Source of the DNA: Bacillus pinisoli
Lineage (GTDB): Bacteria > Bacillota > Bacilli > Bacillales > SA4
Reading direction: 5' to 3'
NCBI RefSeq assembly: GCF_023036475.1
Contig: NZ_JAJQKI010000001.1
Coordinates: forward strand, 186,001 to 250,000
DNA length: 64,000 nucleotides
Shown: positions 36,735-46,321 of the stretch, in pieces
Numbering within the stretch: position 1 is the stretch's first letter
Layout of the letters: each line of letters opens with the position of its first letter
Made by a program: the position numbers and the translations under genes
Notes under the pieces: generated by a model
Told to the model about the DNA's origin: nothing
Database searches by the model: none
Seen by the model: only the letters and a program-made list of their open reading frames with translations

Positions 36735-37778
36735 TTACTTTTTTGATAAGCTATACTCATGTACAAATGCAGTAAGCTTCTTTAATGTTTCTACATTTAC
36801 TTCAGGAAAAACGCCATGTCCTAAATTAAAAATATAACCAGGCTGACTCATTCCTTGATCTAAAATATTTTTCACACGGTCTTCTATAACATCCCATGGT
36901 GCAAGTAATACAGAAGGATCTAAGTTCCCCATGACAGGTTTTGTGATTCCCTTTGCACGAGCCTCATTAATTTGAATACGCCAATCTAATCCCACTACAT
37001 CTAAAGGTAGATCATGCCATTCATTCACTAAGTGGCTTGCTCCCACTCCAAACATAATTAATGGCACATTTTCTTCTCTAAGAGCACTAAAGATTTTTTC
37101 CATCGTTGGTTTAATAAATGTACGATAATCTTCAACATTCAATTGCCCAACCCATGAATCAAAAATTTGGAATGCCTTTGCTCCAGCTCGAATTTGAGAT
37201 TTAGCATATGTAATCGTCATATCTGCTAATTTATCCATCATTAAGAACCAAGCTTTACTTTCAGCATACATAAACGCCTTTGTCTTATGGTACCCTTTTG
37301 AAGGACCACCTTCAATCATATAGCTAGCAAGCGTAAAAGGTGCACCTGCAAAGCCAATTAACGGAACAGAAAGCTGCTCTTGCGTTAATAATTTAATGGT
37401 GTCTAATACATAAGGAACATCTTGCTCTGGGTGAATTTCACCTAGCTTCTCAACATCAGCTAATGATCGAATGGGGTTAGCTATAACTGGTCCAATTCCT
37501 GCTTTAATATCAACATCCACCCCGATTGCAGGTAATGGAGACATAATATCTTTGTAAAGAATTGCCGCATCAACATTATATTGCTCTACTGGTAGCCTTG
37601 TAACATAAGCACAAAGCTCTGGTTGATGTGTAATTTCAAAAAGAGAATACTTCTCCTTAATTTTTCTATATTCAGGCTGAGATCTCCCTGCTTGTCTCAT
37701 ATACCACACTGGTACATGATCTGTTTGTTCCCCTCTACAGGCTTTTAAGTATGTATCATTGAATGTTGTAATTGCCAT
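36735..37778 (-). CDS. hemE: Uroporphyrinogen decarboxylase
   Basis: This 347-aa enzyme has the N-terminal signature [16 protein letters not shown], the conserved [16 protein letters not shown] motif and the C-terminal [11 protein letters not shown]. It converts uroporphyrinogen III to coproporphyrinogen III. It is the first gene of the hemEH operon, downstream of pbpF, the same order as in B. subtilis. Confidence 0.95.
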   Translation of the reverse strand: MAITTFNDTYLKACRGEQTDHVPVWYMRQAGRSQPEYRKIKEKYSLFEITHQPELCAYVTRLPVEQYNVDAAILYKDIMSPLPAIGVDVDIKAGIGPVIANPIRSLADVEKLGEIHPEQDVPYVLDTIKLLTQEQLSVPLIGFAGAPFTLASYMIEGGPSKGYHKTKAFMYAESKAWFLMMDKLADMTITYAKSQIRAGAKAFQIFDSWVGQLNVEDYRTFIKPTMEKIFSALREENVPLIMFGVGASHLVNEWHDLPLDVVGLDWRIQINEARAKGITKPVMGNLDPSVLLAPWDVIEDRVKNILDQGMSQPGYIFNLGHGVFPEVNVETLKKLTAFVHEYSLSKK

Positions 37779-37980
37779 CTTTCCACACCTTCCACATCTG
37801 ACTAATCTATCCGTTATTTTTCTATTAACCCACTTTACTATACAACATTTATTAAATTTGTGTAGTCATTGAATGGACTTTTCATAAAAAAGTCAAGATT
37901 TTCTTGAACTTTTTATTTCATAAAGCTTAATTGTTGATATTTTAAAAGGTTTTCCCTTTGCTTTTGGGAAGTAAACACTA

Positions 37981-38011
37981 AAAAATAGAGCCTCTTACTA
38001 TCTAAGAGGCT
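37981..38011 (-). terminator. pbpF terminator
   Basis: GCCTCTTA and TAAGAGGC pair, then CTATTTTTTAG follows on the minus strand. The stem touches the pbpF stop codon. Confidence 0.8.
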
Positions 38012-40142
38012 ATGATCCAAATCTTGTGGTAACGACATTTGATGGGGTTCCAGTCTCTTCTGTTTGTGGATTATAAGGGACGACGAATAATTCAGGGAGA
38101 TTAAATATATTCACGTTTTCCACATCAAAATTACCTTCCCCTGTCACTTCACCAATTTTGTTCCACTCTTCATCTTTCTTTTCATAGATCTGATAAACTA
38201 CTCTTTGATCTTCTGCATGATTCCATTCAAGCTGAACGGTAAATAAACCAAAAGCCTTAAAGGTTAGATGAGCAGAGAGATTCGTCTCCTTTGGCATTAC
38301 AATCGGCTTTTCTAGTTCAGAAACACCAGTGGGAGCAATAAAACTTGCAGTTTGATCTAGCTCTGAAGATGCAAGAATCTTTTTAAAAAGCTTCGTTGGG
38401 TAAGAACTACCTTTTGTTAAATAATGCTCGTCATTGGTTGTATCGTATCCCATCCACAATGCTCCCACCACATCAGGAGTATAACCTACAAACCAAGCAT
38501 CACGTGAGGCACCAGATACATTTGTATAAGAAGTAGTACCTGTTTTCCCCGCTAGACTGCCTCCATACTGTCCCGCTTGAGCCGTTCCTTCTTCTACTAC
38601 CGCTTCTAACATTCTCGTTACATACCATGCAGTTTGAGGAGAGAAGACCTCTTGTTCAACAATTTCTGTTGAGACAATGACTTCACCACTTTGGTTGACC
38701 ATCTTTTGAATAAAGAAAGGATCAACTACTTTTCCTTCCTTTGCAAAAGCACGGTAGGCTTTTGTCATTTCTAGTGGAGATATGCCTTTTTCTAATCCTC
38801 CTAATGCAATGGCTAACCCATTGTCGGTGAGAGATATACCAACCTTATCAACGTATTTCTTCCCTACTTCAATACCAATATTATCCAACAACCATACTGC
38901 TGGAGCATTAGCTGAGCTAGTTAACGCTTCGTACATAGAAATCTTTCCTTTATAAACACCACTATAATTCTCAGGAGAATAATCACCATAGCTTAACTTT
39001 TGATCGACAAGCATCGAATACGGATGATAGTCCGTTTCTTCTAGAGCAGGTCCATACACAGCTAATGGCTTTAAAGTAGAACCAGGCTGACGCTTTACTA
39101 CAGCTCGATTAATTCCTTTATGAACATAATTCCTTCCACCAATTACAGCAAGTACCCCACCGTCTTTTGCATCCATTAATATAAAGGAACCCTCAACGGT
39201 ATCATCGGTACCCGGAAAATATTCTTCCTTCTTAAATAATTCATAAGCAACCTGTTGAATTTGTAAATTAATAGGAACTGTAATGGTGTAACCACCTGTC
39301 ATGAGTTCTTCATTTGAAAGGTTAAATCGTACTTTCGCTTCATCCATTACCATATCAATGTAAGTGGAAAAAGCAGGGTTCTTCGCATATTCATTTACCT
39401 GCAATGAAATAACCTTTCCTTTTGCACGTACCGCTTCTTCTGCGCTAATATACCCTTTTTTATCCATCATATTAATCACTAAGTTCCGGCGTTTTGTACT
39501 ATTTTCTAGGTTATTTATAGGAGAATAATTAGTTGGGCTTTTCGGAATACCTGCTAATAACGCTCCTTCTTCGAGTGTTAACTCAGAAACTGATTTATTA
39601 AAATATAATTTCGCAGCCGTTTCAATTCCGTATGCACCATGTCCAAAATATATTTGATTTAAATACATCTCTAAAAGTTTCTTTTTACTATACTTTCTCT
39701 CTAAATTAATTGATATTATTGCTTCTTTCGTTTTTCTCAGCCATGTTTTCTCATTAGACAAAAAAACATTCTTCGCTAACTGCTGAGTGATGGTGCTTCC
39801 ACCCTCCACTTTACTTCCCGCAATTAAGTCTTTATATAGGGCTCTGAAGATAGCTTTAAGATCAATACCATGGTGTTCATAAAATCTCGCATCTTCAATA
39901 GAGATAAAGGCTTCTTGTACATGTGTAGGAATTTCATCAATGGTTACTAAATCTCGATCTTCAATATATAACTTTGAAATAACACTCCCATTTTTATCTA
40001 TTAATGTTGTAGTGGAGTCCATTACTAATTTTTGCTCATCAATGACTTTATTACCAGCAAGTAATATGAAAAAATAGCCTGTAACACCGACTATTATGGT
40101 TGAAACGAGCGCAATCGCTCCAATCAGCAGCTTACGTTTCAT
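38010..40142 (-). CDS. pbpF: Class A penicillin-binding protein (PBP1A/PbpF type)
   Basis: This 710-aa bifunctional enzyme has an N-terminal membrane anchor, a GT51 glycosyltransferase domain (EDARFYEHHGID... GGSTITQQLAKN) and a transpeptidase domain with Ser355-T-L-Lys358, Ser410-A-Asn412 and Lys533-T-G. A short FN3-like C-terminal segment follows. It polymerises and crosslinks peptidoglycan. In B. subtilis PbpF acts in sporulation and germ-cell wall synthesis. It lies upstream of hemE, as in B. subtilis. Confidence 0.92.
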   Translation of the reverse strand: MKRKLLIGAIALVSTIIVGVTGYFFILLAGNKVIDEQKLVMDSTTTLIDKNGSVISKLYIEDRDLVTIDEIPTHVQEAFISIEDARFYEHHGIDLKAIFRALYKDLIAGSKVEGGSTITQQLAKNVFLSNEKTWLRKTKEAIISINLERKYSKKKLLEMYLNQIYFGHGAYGIETAAKLYFNKSVSELTLEEGALLAGIPKSPTNYSPINNLENSTKRRNLVINMMDKKGYISAEEAVRAKGKVISLQVNEYAKNPAFSTYIDMVMDEAKVRFNLSNEELMTGGYTITVPINLQIQQVAYELFKKEEYFPGTDDTVEGSFILMDAKDGGVLAVIGGRNYVHKGINRAVVKRQPGSTLKPLAVYGPALEETDYHPYSMLVDQKLSYGDYSPENYSGVYKGKISMYEALTSSANAPAVWLLDNIGIEVGKKYVDKVGISLTDNGLAIALGGLEKGISPLEMTKAYRAFAKEGKVVDPFFIQKMVNQSGEVIVSTEIVEQEVFSPQTAWYVTRMLEAVVEEGTAQAGQYGGSLAGKTGTTSYTNVSGASRDAWFVGYTPDVVGALWMGYDTTNDEHYLTKGSSYPTKLFKKILASSELDQTASFIAPTGVSELEKPIVMPKETNLSAHLTFKAFGLFTVQLEWNHAEDQRVVYQIYEKKDEEWNKIGEVTGEGNFDVENVNIFNLPELFVVPYNPQTEETGTPSNVVTTRFGS

Positions 40143-40341
40143 GGTATGTCACCTCATTTGTCTCATGCTTACTTCTCCATCATACACTAAATTCGACATT
40201 TTTTTCATGATTTCCACTTATTCACTTAACATAAGATTAGTATCTTATAAAACATTCATTTTTATGTATGTTTTACCAAATGCACCTAATTTTACTTAAA
40301 AACTTCTAATCGATATAATAGATCCTAGGAGGTGTTTTTAG

Positions 40342-40851
40342 GTGAACATATATATGACAAGTGGAACTTTAGACTATTTACAAAAGATTGTAGAAAACAA
40401 TGAGGAACAAAATCTACTCATTCTACAAGATTCAGAAGAGCAAGTCTTATTGATACATGAAACAAATAATGAAAGTATCTTTAATGAGGCGAGAGAATAT
40501 GAAGTAATTGACCAAACCGGAAAATTACCTGATATGGGCTATGCCGTTTTGAATAATATTCCTGTTACTGAAGAAGGAAGACCGGTATTTGAATACCGAT
40601 TTCAGAATCGTGCAAGGATGGTAGAAAGTGAACCTGGTTTTGCTGCAATCCGCGTGTTAAGACCTTTAAATAGTGATACATATATCATCTTAACCTTATG
40701 GAATAGCGAACAAGATTTCCTAAACTGGCAAACATCAAAAGCTTATGATCACGCACATAAAAAACGCGGAACATCAGAAGGTGTTGATCAACAGCCGATA
40801 TTCCCAAGACCATCCTATGTGACAAAGTACACAGTTGTAGGATCAAAATAA
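40342..40851 (+). CDS. hmoB: Heme-degrading monooxygenase HmoB
   Basis: This 169-aa protein has a C-terminal ABM/IsdG-like domain (about 65-160) with the family stretch YRFQNRARMVESEPGFAAIRVLRP and the TLWNSEQDFLNWQTSKAYDHAH segment. It degrades haem and releases iron. GGAGGTG precedes the GTG start. It is divergent from pbpF, as yhgC is in B. subtilis. Confidence 0.88.
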   Translation: MNIYMTSGTLDYLQKIVENNEEQNLLILQDSEEQVLLIHETNNESIFNEAREYEVIDQTGKLPDMGYAVLNNIPVTEEGRPVFEYRFQNRARMVESEPGFAAIRVLRPLNSDTYIILTLWNSEQDFLNWQTSKAYDHAHKKRGTSEGVDQQPIFPRPSYVTKYTVVGSK

Positions 40852-40860
40852 ATGATGTTT

Positions 40861-40892
40861 AGACATATTGATAGCCAATATGTCTTTTTCTT
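40861..40892 (+). terminator. hmoB terminator
   Basis: AGACATATTG and CAATATGTCT pair, followed by TTTTCTTT. Confidence 0.82.
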
Positions 40893-41059
40893 TGCAAATC
40901 ACTGTCGAACAGAGTCACCGATACCCCAAGAATATTTCCATGGAAATACAAAGTGTGACAAAAGATATATTCTAAGGAGTTTGACTTCGTTAACCCCTTC
41001 CTATATAACTTCTTTGACTTCTGTTGTTATCTCCTTTATAGTTAAATCGCTCTAAATAT

Positions 41060-41410
41060 CGGATTTATGGTAATGCGACGGGATACTACACTGGTCTGTA
41101 TCATTGGACTGGTGCAGCTGTTACGTTAACTGGAGTTAGATCTATTACTGGTTTAGATGGGATCAGGTTTTTCTTGAATATCCTTAGCTGGTTCAATCGC
41201 TGACTTATTCTCAACTACAATCGGTGCTGGTGCTGCAACACTAATTGCAGTAGGTCAAACTGCACTATTTGGGTCGATGGAGGTACGCTTGTACCATTGG
41301 CATTAATTCCTACCTCTACTATTTGTGGTGTCGACCCGTTTGAGCTAGCGAGAAAGAACTTGCTTCCGGTTACGATTGGGTTGGTTGTGACGACGATTGT
41401 GGCGATGTGA
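41060..41410 (+). pseudogene. Remnant of a multi-pass transporter
   Basis: Three frames must be joined: RIYGNATGYYTGLYHWTGAAVTL..., then LAGSIADLFSTTIGAGAATLIAVGQTA, then WVDGGTLVPLALIPTSTICG...VTTIVAM ending at the TGA 41408-41410. The pieces look like the last third of an anion or organic-acid permease. The N-terminal two thirds is gone. At least two frameshifts are needed, so it is dead. A second copy of its last ~45 bp lies near 43255. 40893-41059 holds nothing clear. Confidence 0.65.
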
Positions 41411-41440
41411 TGTTTTTGATTTTAAACTCAATTAGGAAAT

Positions 41441-41480
41441 GAAAAGTGCCGTATCTTTAAGATGATACGGCACTTTTATT
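41441..41480. terminator. Bidirectional terminator
   Basis: AAAGTGCCGTATC and GATACGGCACTTTT form a strong stem with T-runs on both sides. It serves the minus-strand GrdB/PrdB-family gene and the plus-strand transporter remnant. Confidence 0.82.
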
Positions 41481-41523
41481 CTAAAAACTTGGCAATATCT
41501 CAACTGAAGCTTGGCACTCTTAA

Positions 41524-42273
41524 TCAGTCCCTATATTTGATCGTAGAATCAATAATAACACCTGGCTCATTTTGACTTAAAAATAAGTCGAATGCTTCTT
41601 TTAAGACAGCTAATTGCTGTTCTTTATGATTAGGTTGCCCCACAGGACTTCCATAAGGAAAACGTAAATGTAATGTCCTAGGCGGCTTTACTATTTCCGC
41701 TAATTCCTTAAACAAGTTTAACGTCACTGTAGGAATATGATTTTCTTCTAGAATTCTAGCGACTAGACCAGCCGTTTGTTGGCACAATGGTCAGGTCGGA
41801 ACAAGGATGGCTAAATCTGTGCCCTGCATGACTAACTTCTTTACGAGGTCTGGTGTGGTACGTGTTGTTAGAGGATGTGGAATCGGAACATATCCCATAA
41901 AACTATAATGATTGGGTGTTAAAGATTTTATAAATTTCTGATCAACCAATTCCTTTAGCCTTTCTATTGGAAAAATGCAGTTGATATCCTTATAAGCATT
42001 TGTATGGTCGTAGTGTTCATGAAAGTGATCAAGTTGTGATAATGGTGTTTCCAAAGGGATTTCTCGGTATGAAGGATCCCCCAATCCATAATGATCTGTA
42101 AACGGTGTTTCCCCTTTTACATAGACACCAGCTGTAGAAATCAAGGTCACCTTTGATTCAGTTATTTTTTTAGTAAAAGGCGTCCAAGGAGCATTAGTAG
42201 CATATTGTAATTGAAACTCGGGAACCCATTTTTCTCTTATTACTTTAATCAGTTTATCTATCTTATCTGACAA
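41524..42273 (-). CDS. GrdB/PrdB-family selenoprotein (UGA read as selenocysteine)
   Basis: A 249-residue frame runs from ATG 42273 to the stop at 41524 with one in-frame TGA (41791-41793). That TGA is codon 161 in the context AILVPT-U-PLCQQTAGLVARILE. It gives a U-x-x-C motif, the hallmark of selenoprotein B of glycine/sarcosine/betaine/D-proline reductases. The N-terminal part carries family motifs (LISTAGVYVKGETPFTDHYGLGDPSYREIP). The downstream half has no start with a ribosome binding site of its own. It is shorter than GrdB (about 430 aa), so it belongs to the compact relatives of unknown substrate. The upstream neighbour is a thioredoxin-like UGA gene. Confidence 0.85.
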
Positions 42274-42310
42274 TATATAACCCTCCCTTTACTTCCTACA
42301 TAACTATCTA

Positions 42311-42346
42311 AAAAACGTATAAAGGATCAGTTCCTCTATACGTTTT
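42311..42346 (-). terminator. Hairpin between the two UGA-containing genes
   Basis: AAACGTATA pairs with TATACGTTTT, and the minus strand continues in TTTTTTAG. It ends the thioredoxin-like gene, so the following gene may have its own promoter or be read by read-through. Confidence 0.7.
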
Positions 42347-43133
42347 AGTTAAAAGTTTTTATTTCCTTATTAGCTGTTGTTCCAGGTATTACGCAACCTT
42401 CAGGACCACAGTCTAAACCATCCTTTAAGAGTGCTTCTTCTGCCTTTTCTTTTTCTAATTGCTTCTGTTGCCATTCAATATCTATAGTGGGAGAAAATTT
42501 CTCAGGATGTCGAATATACCAACGCTGCTTTCTAATTAGAAAATTATCCGTATCAAGGAGGAGAGCTTCATCTAATTCTTTTAAGGACTCTTCCTTCTTT
42601 CCATTCTTGGAATACTCCATCCCAAGTTTGAATTTTGTTTGGGATAGTAGTTTCTCTAGATCAGTTACATTGTTTCCTGGATTGTAATATTCATCATCTA
42701 AGACGACTTGTTCCACTTCACCAGATATTAATTTTTCAACAGCTTCAACATGTTCCGGATTGGAAACACTAAAGCCTTGTTTTATCAAACGAATTGTTCC
42801 TTGTTTATCAATAAAGATACCGTTTGGGACAATTTTGAATCCAAATAAATTGGCTAATATATTTTCTGAATCAACAACGGTTGTGAAACTCTTATCCGAT
42901 GCATAAGGTTTTGCAATATCTGCGCCCTGGATATCTACTGAAACCGATAAAATCTCAAAATCTTGCTCTTTGAATTTGTCATAAAAATTCTGCCACCCTG
43001 GCAGTTGTTCACGACATCTTCACCACGATGCCCACATAAAAATAAGGGTATTTTTCCCTTTATAGTCACTGACTGATACTTGATCTCCATTTAAATCAGT
43101 TAACGTTACATTCTTTATTTCAGTTAATAACAT
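42345..43133 (-). CDS. Thioredoxin-like selenoprotein with C-terminal extension (UGA read as selenocysteine)
   Basis: A perfect AGGAGGTG precedes ATG 43133. The 262-codon frame has a single in-frame TGA (43020-43022), codon 38, in the context FMWASW-U-RCREQLPGW. TlpA/AhpC-like thioredoxin-fold proteins have a catalytic Cys at exactly that place (WASWC...). Here it forms U38-x-C40. The cis-proline region FKIVPNGIFIDKQGTIRL is intact. After residue 160 comes a helical TPR-like part and a Cys-containing tail (DGLDCGPEGCVIPG). All else is open, which argues against a pseudogene. It is likely a cytosolic thiol/selenol reductase or peroxiredoxin. Confidence 0.82.
42990..43004 (-). promoter_or_regulatory. 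Candidate SECIS hairpin of the thioredoxin-like gene
   Basis: CTGCCA-GGG-TGGCAG is a perfect 6-bp stem with a GGG loop. It starts 15 nt after the in-frame TGA, inside the coding frame. Bacterial SECIS elements lie at this distance and have G in the apical loop. Confidence 0.55.
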
Positions 43134-43251
43134 AAAAGCACCTCCTATAGATAGTGTACCTAAGATATGATTAAATTTTCAAACTATTTGTTTGGATAAG
43201 ATGAATTTCTTGCTGTAACATTAGTTATGTAGTATGCCCATTATAGAATGC

Positions 43252-43312
43252 TTTTTAGGTCTTTTGTTGATTGTAACAACGATTGTGGTGATGTCTTTGA
43301 TAAAAATGATAT
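43252..43312 (+). pseudogene. Second remnant of the transporter C-terminus
   Basis: The frame GLLLIVTTIVVMSLIKMI ends at a TAA near 43310. Its nucleotide sequence resembles the end of the transporter remnant at 41387-41410. Only the tail is left, directly before a MITE fragment. Confidence 0.45.
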
Positions 43313-43317
43313 AAAAA

Positions 43318-43427
43318 GGCTCTATTCGTAAAGATTGTTGCTTTCGTAAAAATCTAAGGAAGCCGAATTTTTTCTCGGTAGTTTAGTGTCCTGTGCTTTA
43401 AATCTAGAGAGTTGCTCTTTTCTAACA
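43318..43427. mobile_element. MITE family 1, copy F (left part only)
   Basis: GGCTCTATTCGTAAAGATTG to TTGCTCTTTTCTAAC matches the left part of the other copies. The right part is missing. It abuts the truncated C-terminus of the diguanylate cyclase pseudogene, so insertion or recombination at the element probably removed that end. Confidence 0.8.
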
Positions 43428-43428
43428 A

Positions 43429-44388
43429 TTAACACTCGCCAATTGACACAGTAATATTAATCTTTTCTGTGGAAGATATTTCAAATTCATGTTTTGCAAC
43501 GGCGATACGGATTCTCTCTGCAATTTCTACTGCTTGTTTATTAGGACAATCTGGTAAAATGACAGAAAATTCTTCTCCCCCATTCCTAGAAACTGTATCA
43601 AACGATCTTGTTGTTTGCTTCAACACATTCCCTAGCTCTTTTAATACCAAGTCCCCCACTGGATGCCCATAAGTATCGTTGATGTTCTTGAAATGATCAA
43701 TATCAATTAGAAGGATTGATAATCTTTCTTTCCGCTCTTTAGCATTCGTAACATGTGTATTCCAAATGGAATCAAATTGTCTTACATTATTTAAGCCTGT
43801 CAAGAAGTCTCTCTCAGCAGAGTCTTTTAATATTCTAAAGTTCTCATTCGAACGGACTACATAGTCAGAAATATAATAGATTATAAATCCACCTAGAATT
43901 GCTATTGCTCTGTAGTAAGTTAAGACTATTGATAGTTTGTGAGGATCCTTGACTAAAAAGAACAAAGCTAAGAAAACAATGACGATATTACTACCATTTA
44001 TATAAATAAATTTTCTAAAAGTGGTGATATTCTTTTTGGAAATATAAAAGCTTATGACTGTAAGTACTAGTAATACTACTAGCGCGGTTAAAGATGATAT
44101 ATTTACTCCAAAAATAAGGACTCTGGCAGAACCAATGACGATACTTGCAATGGCGCCACTCATTATTCCTCCATACAACACGGCTGTTATAACAGCAAAG
44201 TTCCTCAAATCTAATATTGTCGTATCTGTGAGAATAAGATTAAAGTGATCCCTAACACACCTAAAATTAGTCCATCTACAATCTGATTTCTAAAAGAAGC
44301 ATTCATTGGCTTATTTTTAAATATCTGTCCCGATATAGATAAAAACGTAACCACAAAGGCCTAAATTAATTAACAAGTCCTTAAACAC
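43429..44388 (-). pseudogene. Decayed diguanylate cyclase (5TMR_LYT + GGDEF)
   Basis: The frame from 44208 encodes membrane helices and a GGDEF domain with the I-site RSFD five residues before GGEEF. It stops at ITVSIGEC, about 35 residues before the end of the intact paralogue at 59702. Upstream, pieces FVVTFLSISGQIFKNKPMNASFRNQ and VFKDLLINL align with the paralogue's N-terminus only after a frameshift near 44365 and a short deletion near 44236. The active-site loop survives but the fold is cut, so it is a pseudogene. Confidence 0.85.
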
Positions 44389-44548
44389 CGCGTGGCTCCC
44401 CTTTCTTTCAGAAAACCACACAAAATATAAAATCTATGAAATATGTAAAATCCTAAATAACCCTTTCATACTAGTTGGTCCTTTATACATAATCTTCCGC
44501 CATATCGTACATAATACCAGTAAATTATGCTTAATAGGTTGGTCTAAT

Positions 44549-45658
44549 GTGAATATACTCAAATCACTCTTAAGAAATAAGAAGCATGAACCACAGTCGG
44601 AGATAGGTAATCAAATCCTACCTGATGATCTTACTGAAAATCTCCACCTTATAAAAGAGATATTCATGGCACCTTTAAATGAAGATTTAATTATTAGAGA
44701 GTTCATGATCAAATCTTTTAATCAAAGCGCTGCTATTATATTTATGGATGGAATCGTTGATTCTCAGATGATTGAAGAAATTTTGTTAAAACCTCTGATG
44801 CAACATGAAAAAGAAGTGAATCAAAATGATATTTTACAATATATTAAAGATTATGTTTCTACAAGAAACATAAAATTCGCCAAGAACTTACATGAGTGCA
44901 GAGATCGAATTATTAATGGAGACACCATTTTATTAGTAGATGGCGTGGTCGAAGCCCTCATCTTTGACACACCCAAAATGGAGCACCGTAGTGTTGATAG
45001 ACCTCAAAATGAATTGGTACTAAAGGGACCTAACGAGGGTTTCATTGAATCACTTGCCGTTAATAAAGCACTAATAAGAAAACAACTCCGTGAAGAAAAA
45101 TTAGTAACAGAAAATATTAGACTAGATGATCGAGCCTTTAACCCTATTTCACTTATGTATATTTCTAACTTAGCAAATGAAGAAATTATCGCAGAGGTAA
45201 AAAAGAGGTTACATACTATTAGCCGTGATAGTATACAAAACATTGGAATTCTAGAGCAATTACTAGAAGATCGTCCATACTCATTAGTCCCTTCCATTTT
45301 ATATACGGAAAGACCTGACCGGGCTGTATCTTTTTTATTAGAAGGACATGTTGTCTTACTAATGGATAATTCCCCCGCGTGTTTGATTGTACCCGTTACG
45401 TTTTGGTCCTTTTTTCACACCCAAGAGGATACGACACTTCGTCTCTGGTATGGAAATCTTATTCGGTTGATTCGTATATTTGCGTTTTTCGTCTCAATTA
45501 TTATTCCATCATTTTATGTAGCTGCTACAACGTTTCATACAGAGATGATTCCGACTGATTTAGCTTTAGCTATAGCTGCCAAGAGGGAAACAAAAAATTC
45601 CATTAAGATGGGGACCATCCAAGTTGCCGTGAAAGTAGTAGGAAAAAATAAGTATTAA
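44549..45658 (+). pseudogene. Truncated GerA-type germinant receptor A subunit
   Basis: The 369-aa frame starts MNILKSLLRNKKHEPQ and follows the GerAA pattern (IIFMDGIVDSQMIEEILLKPL, ELVLKGPNEGFIESLAVNKALIRK, ERPDRAVSFLLEGHVVLLMD, FHTEMIPTDLALAIAAKRE). It then ends with a short foreign tail. The intact GerAA at 57940 has 537 aa and four more membrane helices, all missing here. No B or C subunit genes follow. It is probably inactive, though a truncated N-terminal domain could still be made. 44389-44548 holds only its upstream region. Confidence 0.8.
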
Positions 45659-45686
45659 AAGGGTATATCAGTAGAAATATTTGATT

Positions 45687-45715
45687 CAAAAGCAACAAAG
45701 TGTTAGGAAAGAGGC
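45687..45715. mobile_element. MITE family 1, right-end fragment
   Basis: CAAAAGCAACAAAGTGTTAG... resembles the right ends of the other copies. It lies just after the truncated ger gene. The next plus-strand frame begins inside it, which gives a false N-terminus. Confidence 0.6.
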
Positions 45716-45716
45716 A

Positions 45717-46219
45717 AACTTGTCAAATATGCACGTCATTTTAGATTCAACAACATCCCCCTATCAATACTACTCTGGTATGTTTTCCGGTTATACAGAA
45801 GGATTCTATTCTATTGATCAAATTAGAGTGGATGTACGGAAATTCATTCACCAACCTTCAGTCCAGTTTATTGATGAGAAGGTTATTAAGATCCATGCCA
45901 AAGAGAAATTTCTTATCTGTTCTAATGGACAAAGGATTCATTTTGATGTCATCTCATTTGATATTGGATCTCTAGGTGAAGAACTACCTCTTCCTAAAAA
46001 TGGAGTATACGCAATTAGACAGAGCCCTATTTTGTGGCAAAATCTACTTAATATATGAACAAGAAGCCTTTACTAATTTTTCAACCACAAAAGAGATTTC
46101 TATCCCTTATAGCAACCGGTCAACATCAAGCCTTATTGTTGTACGGCTGTTTTCATTTTCACCATAGACTATCATGGAAAATAAGAAATTGGATTGACTG
46201 TCACTTTTTAAATCAGTAA
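45717..46219 (+). pseudogene. Remnant of a SelD-associated FAD/NAD oxidoreductase
   Basis: The first part (HVILDSTTSPYQYYSGMFSGYTEGFYSIDQIRVDV...FDVISFDIGSLGEELPLP) and, after frameshifts, the end (FQPQKRFLSLIATGQHQALLLYG...WIDCHFLNQ, stop 46217-46219) match the pyridine nucleotide-disulfide oxidoreductase family often fused to or encoded beside SelD (TIGR03169 type, from memory). The N-terminal FAD-binding GxGxxG and the middle are deleted. It is inactive, but its presence in a region with UGA-containing genes is telling. Confidence 0.65.
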
Positions 46220-46321
46220 AAATAATTGTTCATTATGATCCACAATATTGTAAGGTAACTTACTGTATTATAACTTTGTTTACTTTACACTAACCTTATC
46301 TTTCATCTTGAGGTGTCACAG

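Noticed and set aside
41524..41787. Separate 87-aa gene starting MCQQTAG
   Set aside because: The start would be an internal TTG without a ribosome binding site. It is the second half of the UGA-containing frame.
41791..41817. Hairpin GACCA/TGGTC around the TGA of the GrdB/PrdB-family gene as a SECIS element
   Set aside because: The stem includes the TGA itself, has a 4-nt bulge and an A-rich loop. It is too weak to list as a feature.
42345..42788. Separate 147-aa gene starting MIKQGFSV
   Set aside because: It is the C-terminal part of the thioredoxin-like protein. The true start is at 43133, upstream of the in-frame TGA.
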